64,000 nucleotides of DNA from contig NZ_BPQO01000001.1 of NCBI RefSeq assembly GCF_022179285.1, forward strand, positions 1-64,000. The letters run 5' to 3'. Positions 1 to 7,901 of this stretch are shown one piece after another. Position numbers and translations under genes: made by a program. Positions within the stretch are counted from its first letter, which is position 1. Each line of letters opens with the position of its first letter. The notes under the pieces are model-generated. The model worked only from the letters and a program-made list of their open reading frames with translations, was not told the origin of the DNA and searched no databases. The stretch is from Methylobacterium hispanicum. GTDB taxonomy: Bacteria; Pseudomonadota; Alphaproteobacteria; Rhizobiales; Beijerinckiaceae.

Positions 1-1470
1 CACCGCGTCGAGGTAGCGCGCCTTGCGCACCTCCGGAAGGTCGGGCCGGCGCAGGAACTCGACCGAGGAGCGGATGATGGTCAGCAGGTTGTTGAAGTCG
101 TGCGCCACCCCGCCCGTCAGCTGCCCCACAGCCTCCATCTTCTGCGACTGGCGCAACGCCTCCTCCGCCTGACGGAGCTGCTCCTGCTCGCGCAGGCGCT
201 CGGTGACGTCGGTGCCGTACTGGAAGGCGCCGATCCGGCGCCCCTCCGCGTCGCGCAGGGCCGTGAAGGTCAGCTCGTAGCTCGCGCGCCGGACGTCGGG
301 ATCGCCGAAGGCCTCCACGACCGTGAAGTCCTCGCCCGCCAGCGCCCGCCCCCAAACCGCCCGGGTCGCCGCCCGGTGCGCGGGCCAGGGCTCCAGCAGG
401 GCGAGGAGGTCGTCGCCGATGCGGGGCCGCACGCCGTACAGGCTCTCGAACTCGTCCGCGCAGGCCCGGTTGAGCGCGAGCACGCGGTACTCCGTGTCGA
501 GCGCGGCGACGAGCGCGTCCGTGGTCTCGAACACGTCGGCCCAGAGCTTGCGCTGGGCGAGCGCCTCCGCGACGCGCCGCTCCAGCACGGCGTTCACCTC
601 GCGCAGGCGCTCCTCGGCGCGCCGGCGGTCGTGGATGTCCTCGACGACGCCGTACCAGCGCAGGATCGCGCCGTCCGCGTCCCGGCGCGGGTAGGCGCGG
701 GCGCGCATCCAGCGATAGGTGCCGCTGCGGGCGGCGCGGATCCGGTAGTCCACGTCCACCGGCTCGCCCGAGGCGAGGCAGGCGGCGAAGACCGCCTGGG
801 TCGGCGCGATGTCGTCGGGATGGAGCGCCCGCGCCCAGCCGGCGCCCAGCGGCTCGCCCGGCGCCTGCCCCGTCAACTCGAGCCAGCGGTTGGAGTAGGA
901 GGTGATGTTGCCCGCCGTATCGCAGGTCCAGGGCACCTGCGGGTTCAGCTCGACCGTGTGTCGGAAATGGTCCTCGCTCTCGCGCAAGGCGGCCTCGCCC
1001 AGCACCCGCGCCGTGGTCTCGGCGGTGACGCAGAGCAGGCCCGCGATCGCGCCCGCGTCGTCGCGCACGGGCGAGTAGGTGAAGGACCACCAGCTCCGCT
1101 CCGCGCGGCCGTCGCGCGAGAGGTCGAGCATCATGTCGGTCAGCACCTGGCTCTCGCCCGCGAGCGTGGCCGCGACCAGGGGCTCGATCGCGTCCCAGAT
1201 GCTGGCCCAGACCTCCCGGAACGGGCGGCCGAGCGCGGTCGGCAGCCGGTAGCCGAGGAGCGGCCGGTAGGCGTCGTTGTAGAAGCAGAGCAGGTCCGGC
1301 CCCCAGGCGAGGAACATCGCCGTGGGGCATTCGAGCATCAGCGAGAGCGCGTTGCGCAGGGCCGGCGGCCAGGTCTCCGCCGGGCCGAGCGGGGTCCGCG
1401 CCCAGTCGCGGGCGCGGATCTCGTCCCCGGTGGTGCCGCCCCGGGGCAGGAAGGCGAAGGGATCGCTCAC
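1..1470 (-). CDS. PAS-domain sensor histidine kinase, C-terminus cut by window edge
   Basis: Cytoplasmic sensor kinase of two-component signalling, read on the minus strand with its 3' part outside the window. About 490 residues are visible. They hold at least three PAS-like segments, with motifs such as [12 protein letters not shown] and [16 protein letters not shown], and then an H-box [12 protein letters not shown] near the window edge. That H-box type belongs to the kinase class that usually carries a C-terminal receiver. No membrane segment is seen, so the input is probably cytosolic. The start is a GTG at 1470, and another GTG at 1482 is possible; neither has a clear ribosome-binding site. 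It lies downstream of bcsS on the same strand, with about 180 bases between them. The signal it senses cannot be read from the sequence. Confidence 0.85.
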   Translation of the reverse strand, partial: MSDPFAFLPRGGTTGDEIRARDWARTPLGPAETWPPALRNALSLMLECPTAMFLAWGPDLLCFYNDAYRPLLGYRLPTALGRPFREVWASIWDAIEPLVAATLAGESQVLTDMMLDLSRDGRAERSWWSFTYSPVRDDAGAIAGLLCVTAETTARVLGEAALRESEDHFRHTVELNPQVPWTCDTAGNITSYSNRWLELTGQAPGEPLGAGWARALHPDDIAPTQAVFAACLASGEPVDVDYRIRAARSGTYRWMRARAYPRRDADGAILRWYGVVEDIHDRRRAEERLREVNAVLERRVAEALAQRKLWADVFETTDALVAALDTEYRVLALNRACADEFESLYGVRPRIGDDLLALLEPWPAHRAATRAVWGRALAGEDFTVVEAFGDPDVRRASYELTFTALRDAEGRRIGAFQYGTDVTERLREQEQLRQAEEALRQSQKMEAVGQLTGGVAHDFNNLLTIIRSSVEFLRRPDLPEVRKARYLDAV

Positions 1471-1650
1471 GCCGCCGGGCACCGCGGGCCCCGCGGCAGG
1501 GCCGTGGACCGGGCGACCGGCGCGGGAAGGGGAACGGGACGGGAGACGGGACGCGGACCGGACATGGATGGCATATCCGTTCTCCGCCGGCTCGGGACAA
1601 GCGGGCAGCCTGTCACAAGCGTGCGGCCTGCCCGGCGCGCGACCGACCGC

Positions 1651-2451
1651 TCAGAAGTTGGCACGCGCCTCGATGCTCGAATAATAGCCCGTGCCCTGGA
1701 TCCGGTCGCGCACGTAGCCGACGGCGAGCGACATCTGCACCGGCCCGAAGCTCAGGCCGGACAGGTGGGCGCCGACGCGGTACTGCCGGAAGAAGTCGTC
1801 GCCGAGGAACAGCGCCTCGGGCCCGATATACACGCCGTCGGCGACCATGTAGCCGACCCGGAAGCGGGAATAGTAGGCGTTGAACTTGGTCGAGTAGGAG
1901 CCGTAGGCCGAGACCATGGTCCGGTCGGTCGGGTTGGCGTAGAAGTTGGCCGCCACCCGGAAGCCGACGCCGGTGCCGACCACCGGGTTGCCGGGATCGA
2001 GGATCGAGAGCTGGTTGCTGCGCACGTTGAAGCCGATGAAGCCGGCGAGCGCGGCGTCCCGCCAGACCCACTCGTAGCCGCCCATCAGCGAGCCTTCCTG
2101 CTGGTAGCCCGTCACCCGCGAGGCGACCTGCTGGCCCGGATAGGAGTAGGTGCCGGCGATGCCCTCGACGCGCACCCGCGCGCCGCTCACGGTCGGGGGC
2201 GCGCCGAGCGCCGCCGTGACCGTGACCGAGCCGAAGGCCGAGCTGTTCGAGGTGATGCTGGTCGAGCCGTCGACCGCGACCGCCCAGCTGTCGTCGACCG
2301 CCTGGGCCTGCGCGCCGGTGTACCAGTCCGCGCCGCCCGAGGAGACCGGCAGGTCGGCCGCGCGGGCCTGGGCGGCGGCGAGGACGGCGAGTCCCGCGAG
2401 ACCGACCCTGAGACAAGTCCTGACGGATTGATCCCGGTGTGGAGAAACCAC
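1651..2451 (-). CDS. bcsS: Cellulose biosynthesis protein BcsS
   Basis: About 266 residues with an N-terminal signal peptide ending near AQARAAD. The mature part is rich in glycine and aromatic residues and alternates like an outer-membrane beta-barrel, ending in SSIEARANF with a terminal phenylalanine as outer-membrane proteins often have. Segments such as GGYEWVWRD and VGYMVADGVYIGPE match my memory of the BcsS family, a protein of unknown mechanism found with alphaproteobacterial cellulose genes. The bcsA operon starts 3 kb away on the other strand, which supports the call. I chose GTG at 2451 because GGGAG lies 9 bases upstream; a GTG at 2475 would add eight residues but has no ribosome-binding site. 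Family name is from recognition, not from a search. Confidence 0.75.
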   Translation of the reverse strand: MVSPHRDQSVRTCLRVGLAGLAVLAAAQARAADLPVSSGGADWYTGAQAQAVDDSWAVAVDGSTSITSNSSAFGSVTVTAALGAPPTVSGARVRVEGIAGTYSYPGQQVASRVTGYQQEGSLMGGYEWVWRDAALAGFIGFNVRSNQLSILDPGNPVVGTGVGFRVAANFYANPTDRTMVSAYGSYSTKFNAYYSRFRVGYMVADGVYIGPEALFLGDDFFRQYRVGAHLSGLSFGPVQMSLAVGYVRDRIQGTGYYSSIEARANF

Positions 2452-2630
2452 GGCCGCTCGCTCCCGGATACGCACACGCTAACGCACCGATTTCTCCGCG
2501 ATGAGGGTTAACAAGCATTTCCCGCGGACTGAAAAATATCGCGCCGCGCGGCCCGGAATACCTGCCTCTCTGCCGGCTGATCAGTTTCGGGGTATGAAAG
2601 TTCGGAGGCGGCGTCCCGGGCGCGGGCCGC

Positions 2631-5048
2631 TCAGGCGGCGCGGGCCTCGGGCGCGCCGAGCAGCGCCGCGAGGTCTTCCTGCCGGAAGGGCTTGTCGAGC
2701 TGCAGGAAGCGGCGGGCCGCCGCCGGCAGGTGCCCGTGCGGGCTCGCCAGGATGACGCGGATGCCGGGATGCCGCTCCACCACGGTCGCGGCGAGCTGGA
2801 GGCCGGTCATCACCGGCATCGACTGGTCGGCGATCATCGCGTCGTAGGCGTCGCTCTCGGCGAGCAGCGCCAGCGCGTGCTCGCCCGAGGCCGCCTGCGT
2901 GACGCGGTGGCCGAGTTCGGCGAGCGCCTCGGCGACGCTCGCGCGCACGAGGCTGTCGCTCTCCACGAGCAGGACCCGCAGGGCGCTGGCCCAGGCGGGC
3001 GGCTCGGCGGGCGCGGCGCGCTCGGCCGCCCGCAGCCAGATCTCGGCCAGGAAGCCCTCCTCGCCGCCCCCGTCCGAGAGGAGGCGCCACGCGCCCCCGG
3101 CCTCGGCGACGAGCCGCGCGGCGGTCTCGATCCCCGCCAGCCCGGCCGCGCGCGGCACAGCGCCGGGCAGGCGCCGCCCGCTGGCCCGCAGGACGTGAAC
3201 GTAGGGCCCCGCGCCCAGGCCGAGGCCGGCGGGGTCGTCCGTGCCCTCGTCCACCCGCTGCTCGGCCGCCCCGATCGCGAAGCCGTGCAGGCCGTGATCG
3301 CGGAGGTGGAAGGCGACGTTGAGGAGCGCGATCTCCAGGATGCGCTCGGCACAGAGCACCCGCGGCAGGTCCGCGGGGACGCGGTCGATCACCGGGGCGT
3401 CGCGCAGGACGTTGCCCTGCAGGAAGGGCAGGAAGGCCGCGACCGTCGCGGCGAGGTCGCTCTCGCCGACGCCCTCCTCCGACCCGCGCGCGAGGCTCAG
3501 CATGCGCCGGGTCAGGGCGGCCCCGCGCTGAGCCCCTGCCAGCGCCGTGTCGGCGAGCCGGGCGAGTTCCGGGTCGAGCCCGGGGCGGCGCCTGAGCACG
3601 CCGAGGTTGGTGAGCACCACGGTCAGCACGTCGTTGAAATCGTGGACGATGCCGTCGGTGACGCGGCGCAGGACATGGCTGCGGCGGCGCTCGTTCAGGC
3701 CAACCGGCGTGTCGGCAGCCGCCCCGAATTCGCGGCTGAGCGCGTGCACGCAGGCGCGCCCCGCCGCGTCGGTGCCGCGCAGGAAGCGCACCAGCACGCG
3801 CGCGCCGGCCCCGCCGGCGTCCGGCCGGGTGCGCAGCACCGCGTCGTGCGGGCCGTCGGCGGCGAGCGCCGCCCGCAGGGTCAGGTCGAGGAGGGCGTGG
3901 TCGGCGGGCTCGAACCGGGCCGCCAGATCGGTGAGGTCGGCCGCCCGGTCGGCGGGCGCCCCGGCCTCGTCCGGGTCCGACCAGATCACCTGCCGGGTCT
4001 CGGGATCGATCTCCCAGCAGGTCCAGCCCGACATCGCCTCGAAGGTGTGCAGCCGGCCGCGCACGCGGTCGAGCCCGGAATCGGCGCGGGCGAGCCGCGT
4101 GTCGGCGTTGCGGCCCCGGTCGTGCAGCGAGCCGGTCAGGGCCGCGATCTCGCGCACCGCCGAGGCGGGCGCCTCGCCCCCCGCGGACCCGTCCGCGAGG
4201 CGCTGCAGGGGGCGGGCGGCGCGGCCGCCGAGCATCCAGCCGAGGGCGGCGGCCGCGAGCACGAGGGCGAGGCCGAGGCCCAGCACGCGCCCGTCCGGCC
4301 CCGTGCCGGCCCGGCTCGCCGCCGACGCGTAGCCCGTCACCAGCCAGCCCGGGTTGGCGAGGTCCCGTCCGCCCCGTGTCGGCGCCGCGGCGTGCGGGCG
4401 CGGGTCGTCGGCGGCCGGCGGGGTGCCGGCGAGCGCGCGGCCGTCGGCGGCCGTCACCGTGAAGGCGAGGTCTGCGGGCAGCGCGAGGGCACGGCGCACG
4501 CGGGCCCCGATCTCGTCGAAGAGGGCCGGCGCCGCCCGGAGCTGGAGACGGTCGGACCGGCCGGGGGCGCCTAGCGCCAGCGCGACCGTGAACGCCGCGT
4601 CCGCCTCGGGCCCCGCCACGACGGCCTCGGCGTTGCGCGCCCGCGCGAACCACGGCTCGCGCGCCACGCTGGTGCCGAGGCGGCGCGGTTCGCCCGCGGC
4701 CCGCACCGTGCCGTCCGGGCCGATCAGGACCGCGTCGCGGTAGCGCGGGTTGAGGGCGAGCCAGTCCCGCACGAGGTCCGCGCGCGCCGCGTCGGCGAGA
4801 TCGGGATCGTCGGGACGCAGCAGCAGCGCGACGTTGCGCGCGTCCGCGACCGCGCCGGTCAGCGCCTCGTCCACGGCCTCGGCGAAGCTGCGTGACGCCT
4901 CGGGAATCCCGCGCAGGCCCGGATCCGGATCGATGCGCGGCGCGGGGAGGCCGCCGCCCAGGCAGGCGAGCGCGAAGGCCGCCGCCGCGATGCCGGCGAG
5001 CTGGGCCGCGTTCAGGACCTTGAGCGGGATCCGGACGGAGTCCAGCAT
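2631..5048 (-). CDS. Hybrid histidine kinase-like protein with degenerate ATPase domain and receiver
   Basis: About 805 residues. An N-terminal signal anchor is followed by an extracytoplasmic Cache-like sensing region (roughly 40-190), a second membrane segment near ALVLAAAALGWMLGG, a PAS-like part around GWTCWEIDPETRQV, an H-box GIVHDFNDVLT with His469, and a C-terminal receiver with Asp741 in IADQSMP and a conserved lysine in LDKPF. The ATP-binding boxes look lost. The usual N-box NARDAM reads HLRDHG, the DTGxGM box is absent, and the GTGLGLS box reads AGLAGIE. It may therefore receive or remove phosphate rather than autophosphorylate. It is divergent from bcsA across a 383-450 base gap, so a role in cellulose control is plausible but inferred. 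Start: ATG 5048 precedes the anchor helix; a GTG at 5105 is an alternative. Confidence 0.8.
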   Translation of the reverse strand: MLDSVRIPLKVLNAAQLAGIAAAAFALACLGGGLPAPRIDPDPGLRGIPEASRSFAEAVDEALTGAVADARNVALLLRPDDPDLADAARADLVRDWLALNPRYRDAVLIGPDGTVRAAGEPRRLGTSVAREPWFARARNAEAVVAGPEADAAFTVALALGAPGRSDRLQLRAAPALFDEIGARVRRALALPADLAFTVTAADGRALAGTPPAADDPRPHAAAPTRGGRDLANPGWLVTGYASAASRAGTGPDGRVLGLGLALVLAAAALGWMLGGRAARPLQRLADGSAGGEAPASAVREIAALTGSLHDRGRNADTRLARADSGLDRVRGRLHTFEAMSGWTCWEIDPETRQVIWSDPDEAGAPADRAADLTDLAARFEPADHALLDLTLRAALAADGPHDAVLRTRPDAGGAGARVLVRFLRGTDAAGRACVHALSREFGAAADTPVGLNERRRSHVLRRVTDGIVHDFNDVLTVVLTNLGVLRRRPGLDPELARLADTALAGAQRGAALTRRMLSLARGSEEGVGESDLAATVAAFLPFLQGNVLRDAPVIDRVPADLPRVLCAERILEIALLNVAFHLRDHGLHGFAIGAAEQRVDEGTDDPAGLGLGAGPYVHVLRASGRRLPGAVPRAAGLAGIETAARLVAEAGGAWRLLSDGGGEEGFLAEIWLRAAERAAPAEPPAWASALRVLLVESDSLVRASVAEALAELGHRVTQAASGEHALALLAESDAYDAMIADQSMPVMTGLQLAATVVERHPGIRVILASPHGHLPAAARRFLQLDKPFRQEDLAALLGAPEARAA

Positions 5049-5105
5049 GCGGGGGCACCGGCACGGTTTGCTGAGGGAAGGCCCTCGGGCTTCCGTAGCT
5101 CCCAC

Positions 5106-5488
5106 GAGGCGGCCAAGCCGCTTAAGGGCGGGTTAACACCATCGGCAGGGCGCGACAAAATACCTCTTCAGGTTGTGATTTTCTATTCTATTACTCGCAA
5201 AACGAGCATCCGACCGCGTTGCTGCACCGCACGGTCAGCGGGCGGGACAGGCCGGCATTAAAGTAGTTTTCACGACGCGCGGCTCATATCGCGAGATCAA
5301 TCCTTTACGGCGGCGCCGAAAACACATCCCCCCTCCGGCCAAGCCAGCCCGACCATGCGCAGGGTGCACGGTACAGGATCGTACGCAGCTCGGCCCGCGT
5401 CTTCCGGAGGAGACAGAAAATATGTTCCCTGAGCGACAAAGCGACATAATCTGGTGATGAGGGGATTCCTGAACTTGGAGCGGCTGGC
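5106..5488. promoter_or_regulatory. Divergent intergenic region between kinase-like gene and cellulose operon
   Basis: No gene is visible in these 383 bases. The stretch 5155-5210 is strikingly AT-rich for this genome, with runs such as GATTTTCTATTCTATTACTC, and a second AT-rich patch lies at 5260-5275. Both are reasonable places for promoters of the divergent kinase-like gene and bcsA. I cannot assign -35/-10 boxes or a named operator with confidence. Confidence 0.4.
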
Positions 5489-7894
5489 GTGATGTGGGCG
5501 GTGCGGTGGCTGGCCTGGATGGGGGTGACGGCGGCCGGCCTCGTCCTGCTGAGCCAGCCTGTCGGCACGCAGAACCAGCTCGCCATGAGCCTCGCCGCGA
5601 TGGCGGCGATGATCGGGCTCTGGCTCTTCCTGGATGGGCCGCGCAGCCGCTTCGTCTTCCTGGCGATGGGGAGCCTGGTGGTGCTGCGCTACATCCTGTG
5701 GCGCGTCACCGACACCCTGCCCTCGCCGGGCGACCCGGTCAGCTTCGGCTTCGGGCTGCTGCTGCTGATCGGCGAATTGTACTGCGTCTTCATCCTCTTC
5801 GTGAGCCTGATCATCAATGCCGAGCCGCTCCGGCGCCGGCCGCCGCCGGCCGCGGCGGCCGCGGATCTGCCCGCCGTCGACGTCTTCGTGCCGAGCTACA
5901 ACGAGGACGCCGCGATCCTGGCGATGACCCTCGCGGCCGCGCGGCAGATGAACTACCCGCCCGACAAGCTCACCGTCTGGCTGCTCGACGACGGCGGCAC
6001 CGACCAGAAATGCGCCGACCCGACGCCCGAGAAGGCCGCCGCCGCCCGCGCCCGCCGGGCCGAATTGCAGGCGCTCTGCGCCGACCTCGGCTGCCGCTAC
6101 CTGACCCGGGCGCGCAACGAGCACGCCAAGGCCGGCAACCTCAACAACGGGCTGGCCCACGCGCGGGGCGCGATCGTGGTGGTGCTCGACGCCGACCACG
6201 TGCCCTTCCGCTCGTTCCTGGCCGAGACGGTCGGCTACTTCGCCGAGGACCCGAAGCTGTTCCTCGTCCAGACCCCGCACGCCTTCCTCAACCCGGACCC
6301 GATCGAGCGGAACCTGCGCACCTTCGCGCGCATGCCCTCCGAGAACGAGATGTTCTACTCGGTGACGCAAGCCGGGCTCGACAAGTGGAACGGCTCATTC
6401 TTCTGCGGCTCGGCGGCGCTCCTGCGCCGCACGGCGCTCGACGAGGCCGGGGGCTTCTCCGGCATCACCATCACGGAGGATTGCGAGACCGCCTTCGAGC
6501 TGCATTCGCGCGGCTGGACCAGCGCCTACGTGGACACCCCGCTGATCGCGGGCCTGCAGCCCGACACGCTCGCCGACTTCATCGGCCAGCGCTCGCGCTG
6601 GTGCCAGGGCATGTTCCAGATCCTGCTCCTGAAGAACCCGGCCTTCCAGCGGGGTCTGAAGCCGATCCAGAAGATCGCCTACCTGTCGAGCATGACCTTC
6701 TGGTTCTTCCCCGTGCCGCGGCTGATCTTCATGTTCGCGCCGCTGTTGCACATCTTTTTCGACCTGAAGATCTTCGTGGCGAGCGTGGACGAATCGATCG
6801 CCTATACGGCGACCTACATCGTCATCAACCTGATGATGCAGAACTACGTCTACGGCAAGTTCCGCTGGCCCTTCGTCTCGGAGCTGTACGAGTACGTCCA
6901 GGGCCTCTACCTGTCGAAGGCGATCGTCTCGGTGATCTGGTCGCCGAGGAAGCCCACCTTCAACGTCACCAACAAGGGCGCGACGCTCGATCACGACCAC
7001 CTCTCGTCGCTCGCCGGCCCCTTCTTCGCGGTCTACGCGCTGCTCGCGACCGGCTGCGCGGTGGCGGCCTACCGCTACCTGTTCGAGCCGGGGGTGACGA
7101 ACCTGATGCTGGTCGTCGGCCTGTGGAACCTCTTCAACCTGCTGACCGCGGGCGCCGCCCTCGGGGTCTGCGCCGAGCGGCGGCAGCTGGAGCGCATGCC
7201 CTCGCTGCCGATCGATCGGCGCGGACACCTCACGCTCGGGGGCCGGGCCGTGGACGTGGCGGTGGAGCGCGTCTCGGCGGAGGGCTGCACCGTGCGGATG
7301 CCGGCGGCCGCGCTCGGCCCGGGGGCCGGCCACCGGCCGCTGCCCGGGACGCTGGCGGTCGTGCCGGTCGCGGGCGCGCGGGCCGCCGGCGCCCTGCCGG
7401 TGGTGCTCGGCCCGGTCGAGCGCGTTGGCGACGAGGCGGTCTGCCGCCTCGCCTTCGGCGCGCTGCGGACCCAGGACTACGTCGCGCTCTCCGGGCTGAT
7501 GTACGGCGACGCCGCGGCCATGCGCCGCTTCCAGATGCGGCGGCGGCGGCACAAGGACCTCTTCACCGGCACGCTGCAATTCGTCTGGTGGGGCCTGACC
7601 GAGCCGGTCCGGGCCCTGCGCTACGCGCTCGCGGGCGAGCCGGCCTCCGCTGCCGACACGGCGCCGGCCGCGGCCCGGGTCGCGGCGCCCGCCTACGACG
7701 CGCCGGAGCCCGCCGCCCCGGGAGCGCGGCCGGTGCCCCCGAGCCCGGCCCCCGCCCCGGTCCCGGCCGCCCGCCCCGTCGAAACCGCCCGGCTGCCCGC
7801 CGAGGCCGAGAGCGACTGGGTCCGCCTGATGCTCGACTTCGAGAACGACCGCGCGCTCGCCGGGCAGGACCGGCGCCGCACCGGGACGGCGTGA
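5489..7894 (+). CDS. bcsA: Cellulose synthase catalytic subunit BcsA (UDP-forming)
   Basis: Inner-membrane family 2 glycosyltransferase that polymerises UDP-glucose into beta-1,4-glucan and threads it through its own channel. About 801 residues: N-terminal membrane helices, the catalytic signature DDGG (Asp167), DADH (Asp234), TED (Asp331) and QRSRW (367-371), the gating-loop motif FNVTNK, more helices, a PilZ domain and a Pro/Ala-rich tail. In PilZ the first c-di-GMP motif RxxxR is present (R565-R569), but the second motif, normally DxSxxG, reads RVSAEG, with Arg594 in place of the acid. First gene of a compact operon; bcsB begins 7 bases after it. Start: GTG 5489 with TTGGAG 8 bases upstream; an ATG follows directly at 5492. 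Confidence 0.97.
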   Translation: MMWAVRWLAWMGVTAAGLVLLSQPVGTQNQLAMSLAAMAAMIGLWLFLDGPRSRFVFLAMGSLVVLRYILWRVTDTLPSPGDPVSFGFGLLLLIGELYCVFILFVSLIINAEPLRRRPPPAAAAADLPAVDVFVPSYNEDAAILAMTLAAARQMNYPPDKLTVWLLDDGGTDQKCADPTPEKAAAARARRAELQALCADLGCRYLTRARNEHAKAGNLNNGLAHARGAIVVVLDADHVPFRSFLAETVGYFAEDPKLFLVQTPHAFLNPDPIERNLRTFARMPSENEMFYSVTQAGLDKWNGSFFCGSAALLRRTALDEAGGFSGITITEDCETAFELHSRGWTSAYVDTPLIAGLQPDTLADFIGQRSRWCQGMFQILLLKNPAFQRGLKPIQKIAYLSSMTFWFFPVPRLIFMFAPLLHIFFDLKIFVASVDESIAYTATYIVINLMMQNYVYGKFRWPFVSELYEYVQGLYLSKAIVSVIWSPRKPTFNVTNKGATLDHDHLSSLAGPFFAVYALLATGCAVAAYRYLFEPGVTNLMLVVGLWNLFNLLTAGAALGVCAERRQLERMPSLPIDRRGHLTLGGRAVDVAVERVSAEGCTVRMPAAALGPGAGHRPLPGTLAVVPVAGARAAGALPVVLGPVERVGDEAVCRLAFGALRTQDYVALSGLMYGDAAAMRRFQMRRRRHKDLFTGTLQFVWWGLTEPVRALRYALAGEPASAADTAPAAARVAAPAYDAPEPAAPGARPVPPSPAPAPVPAARPVETARLPAEAESDWVRLMLDFENDRALAGQDRRRTGTA

Positions 7895-7901
7895 GCGCGC
7901 G

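Noticed and set aside
100..2511. Very long open frame on the plus strand (about 800 codons)
   Set aside because: The product is Arg/Ala/Gly/His-rich without domains, while the minus strand encodes a PAS kinase and BcsS. It is a GC-bias shadow.
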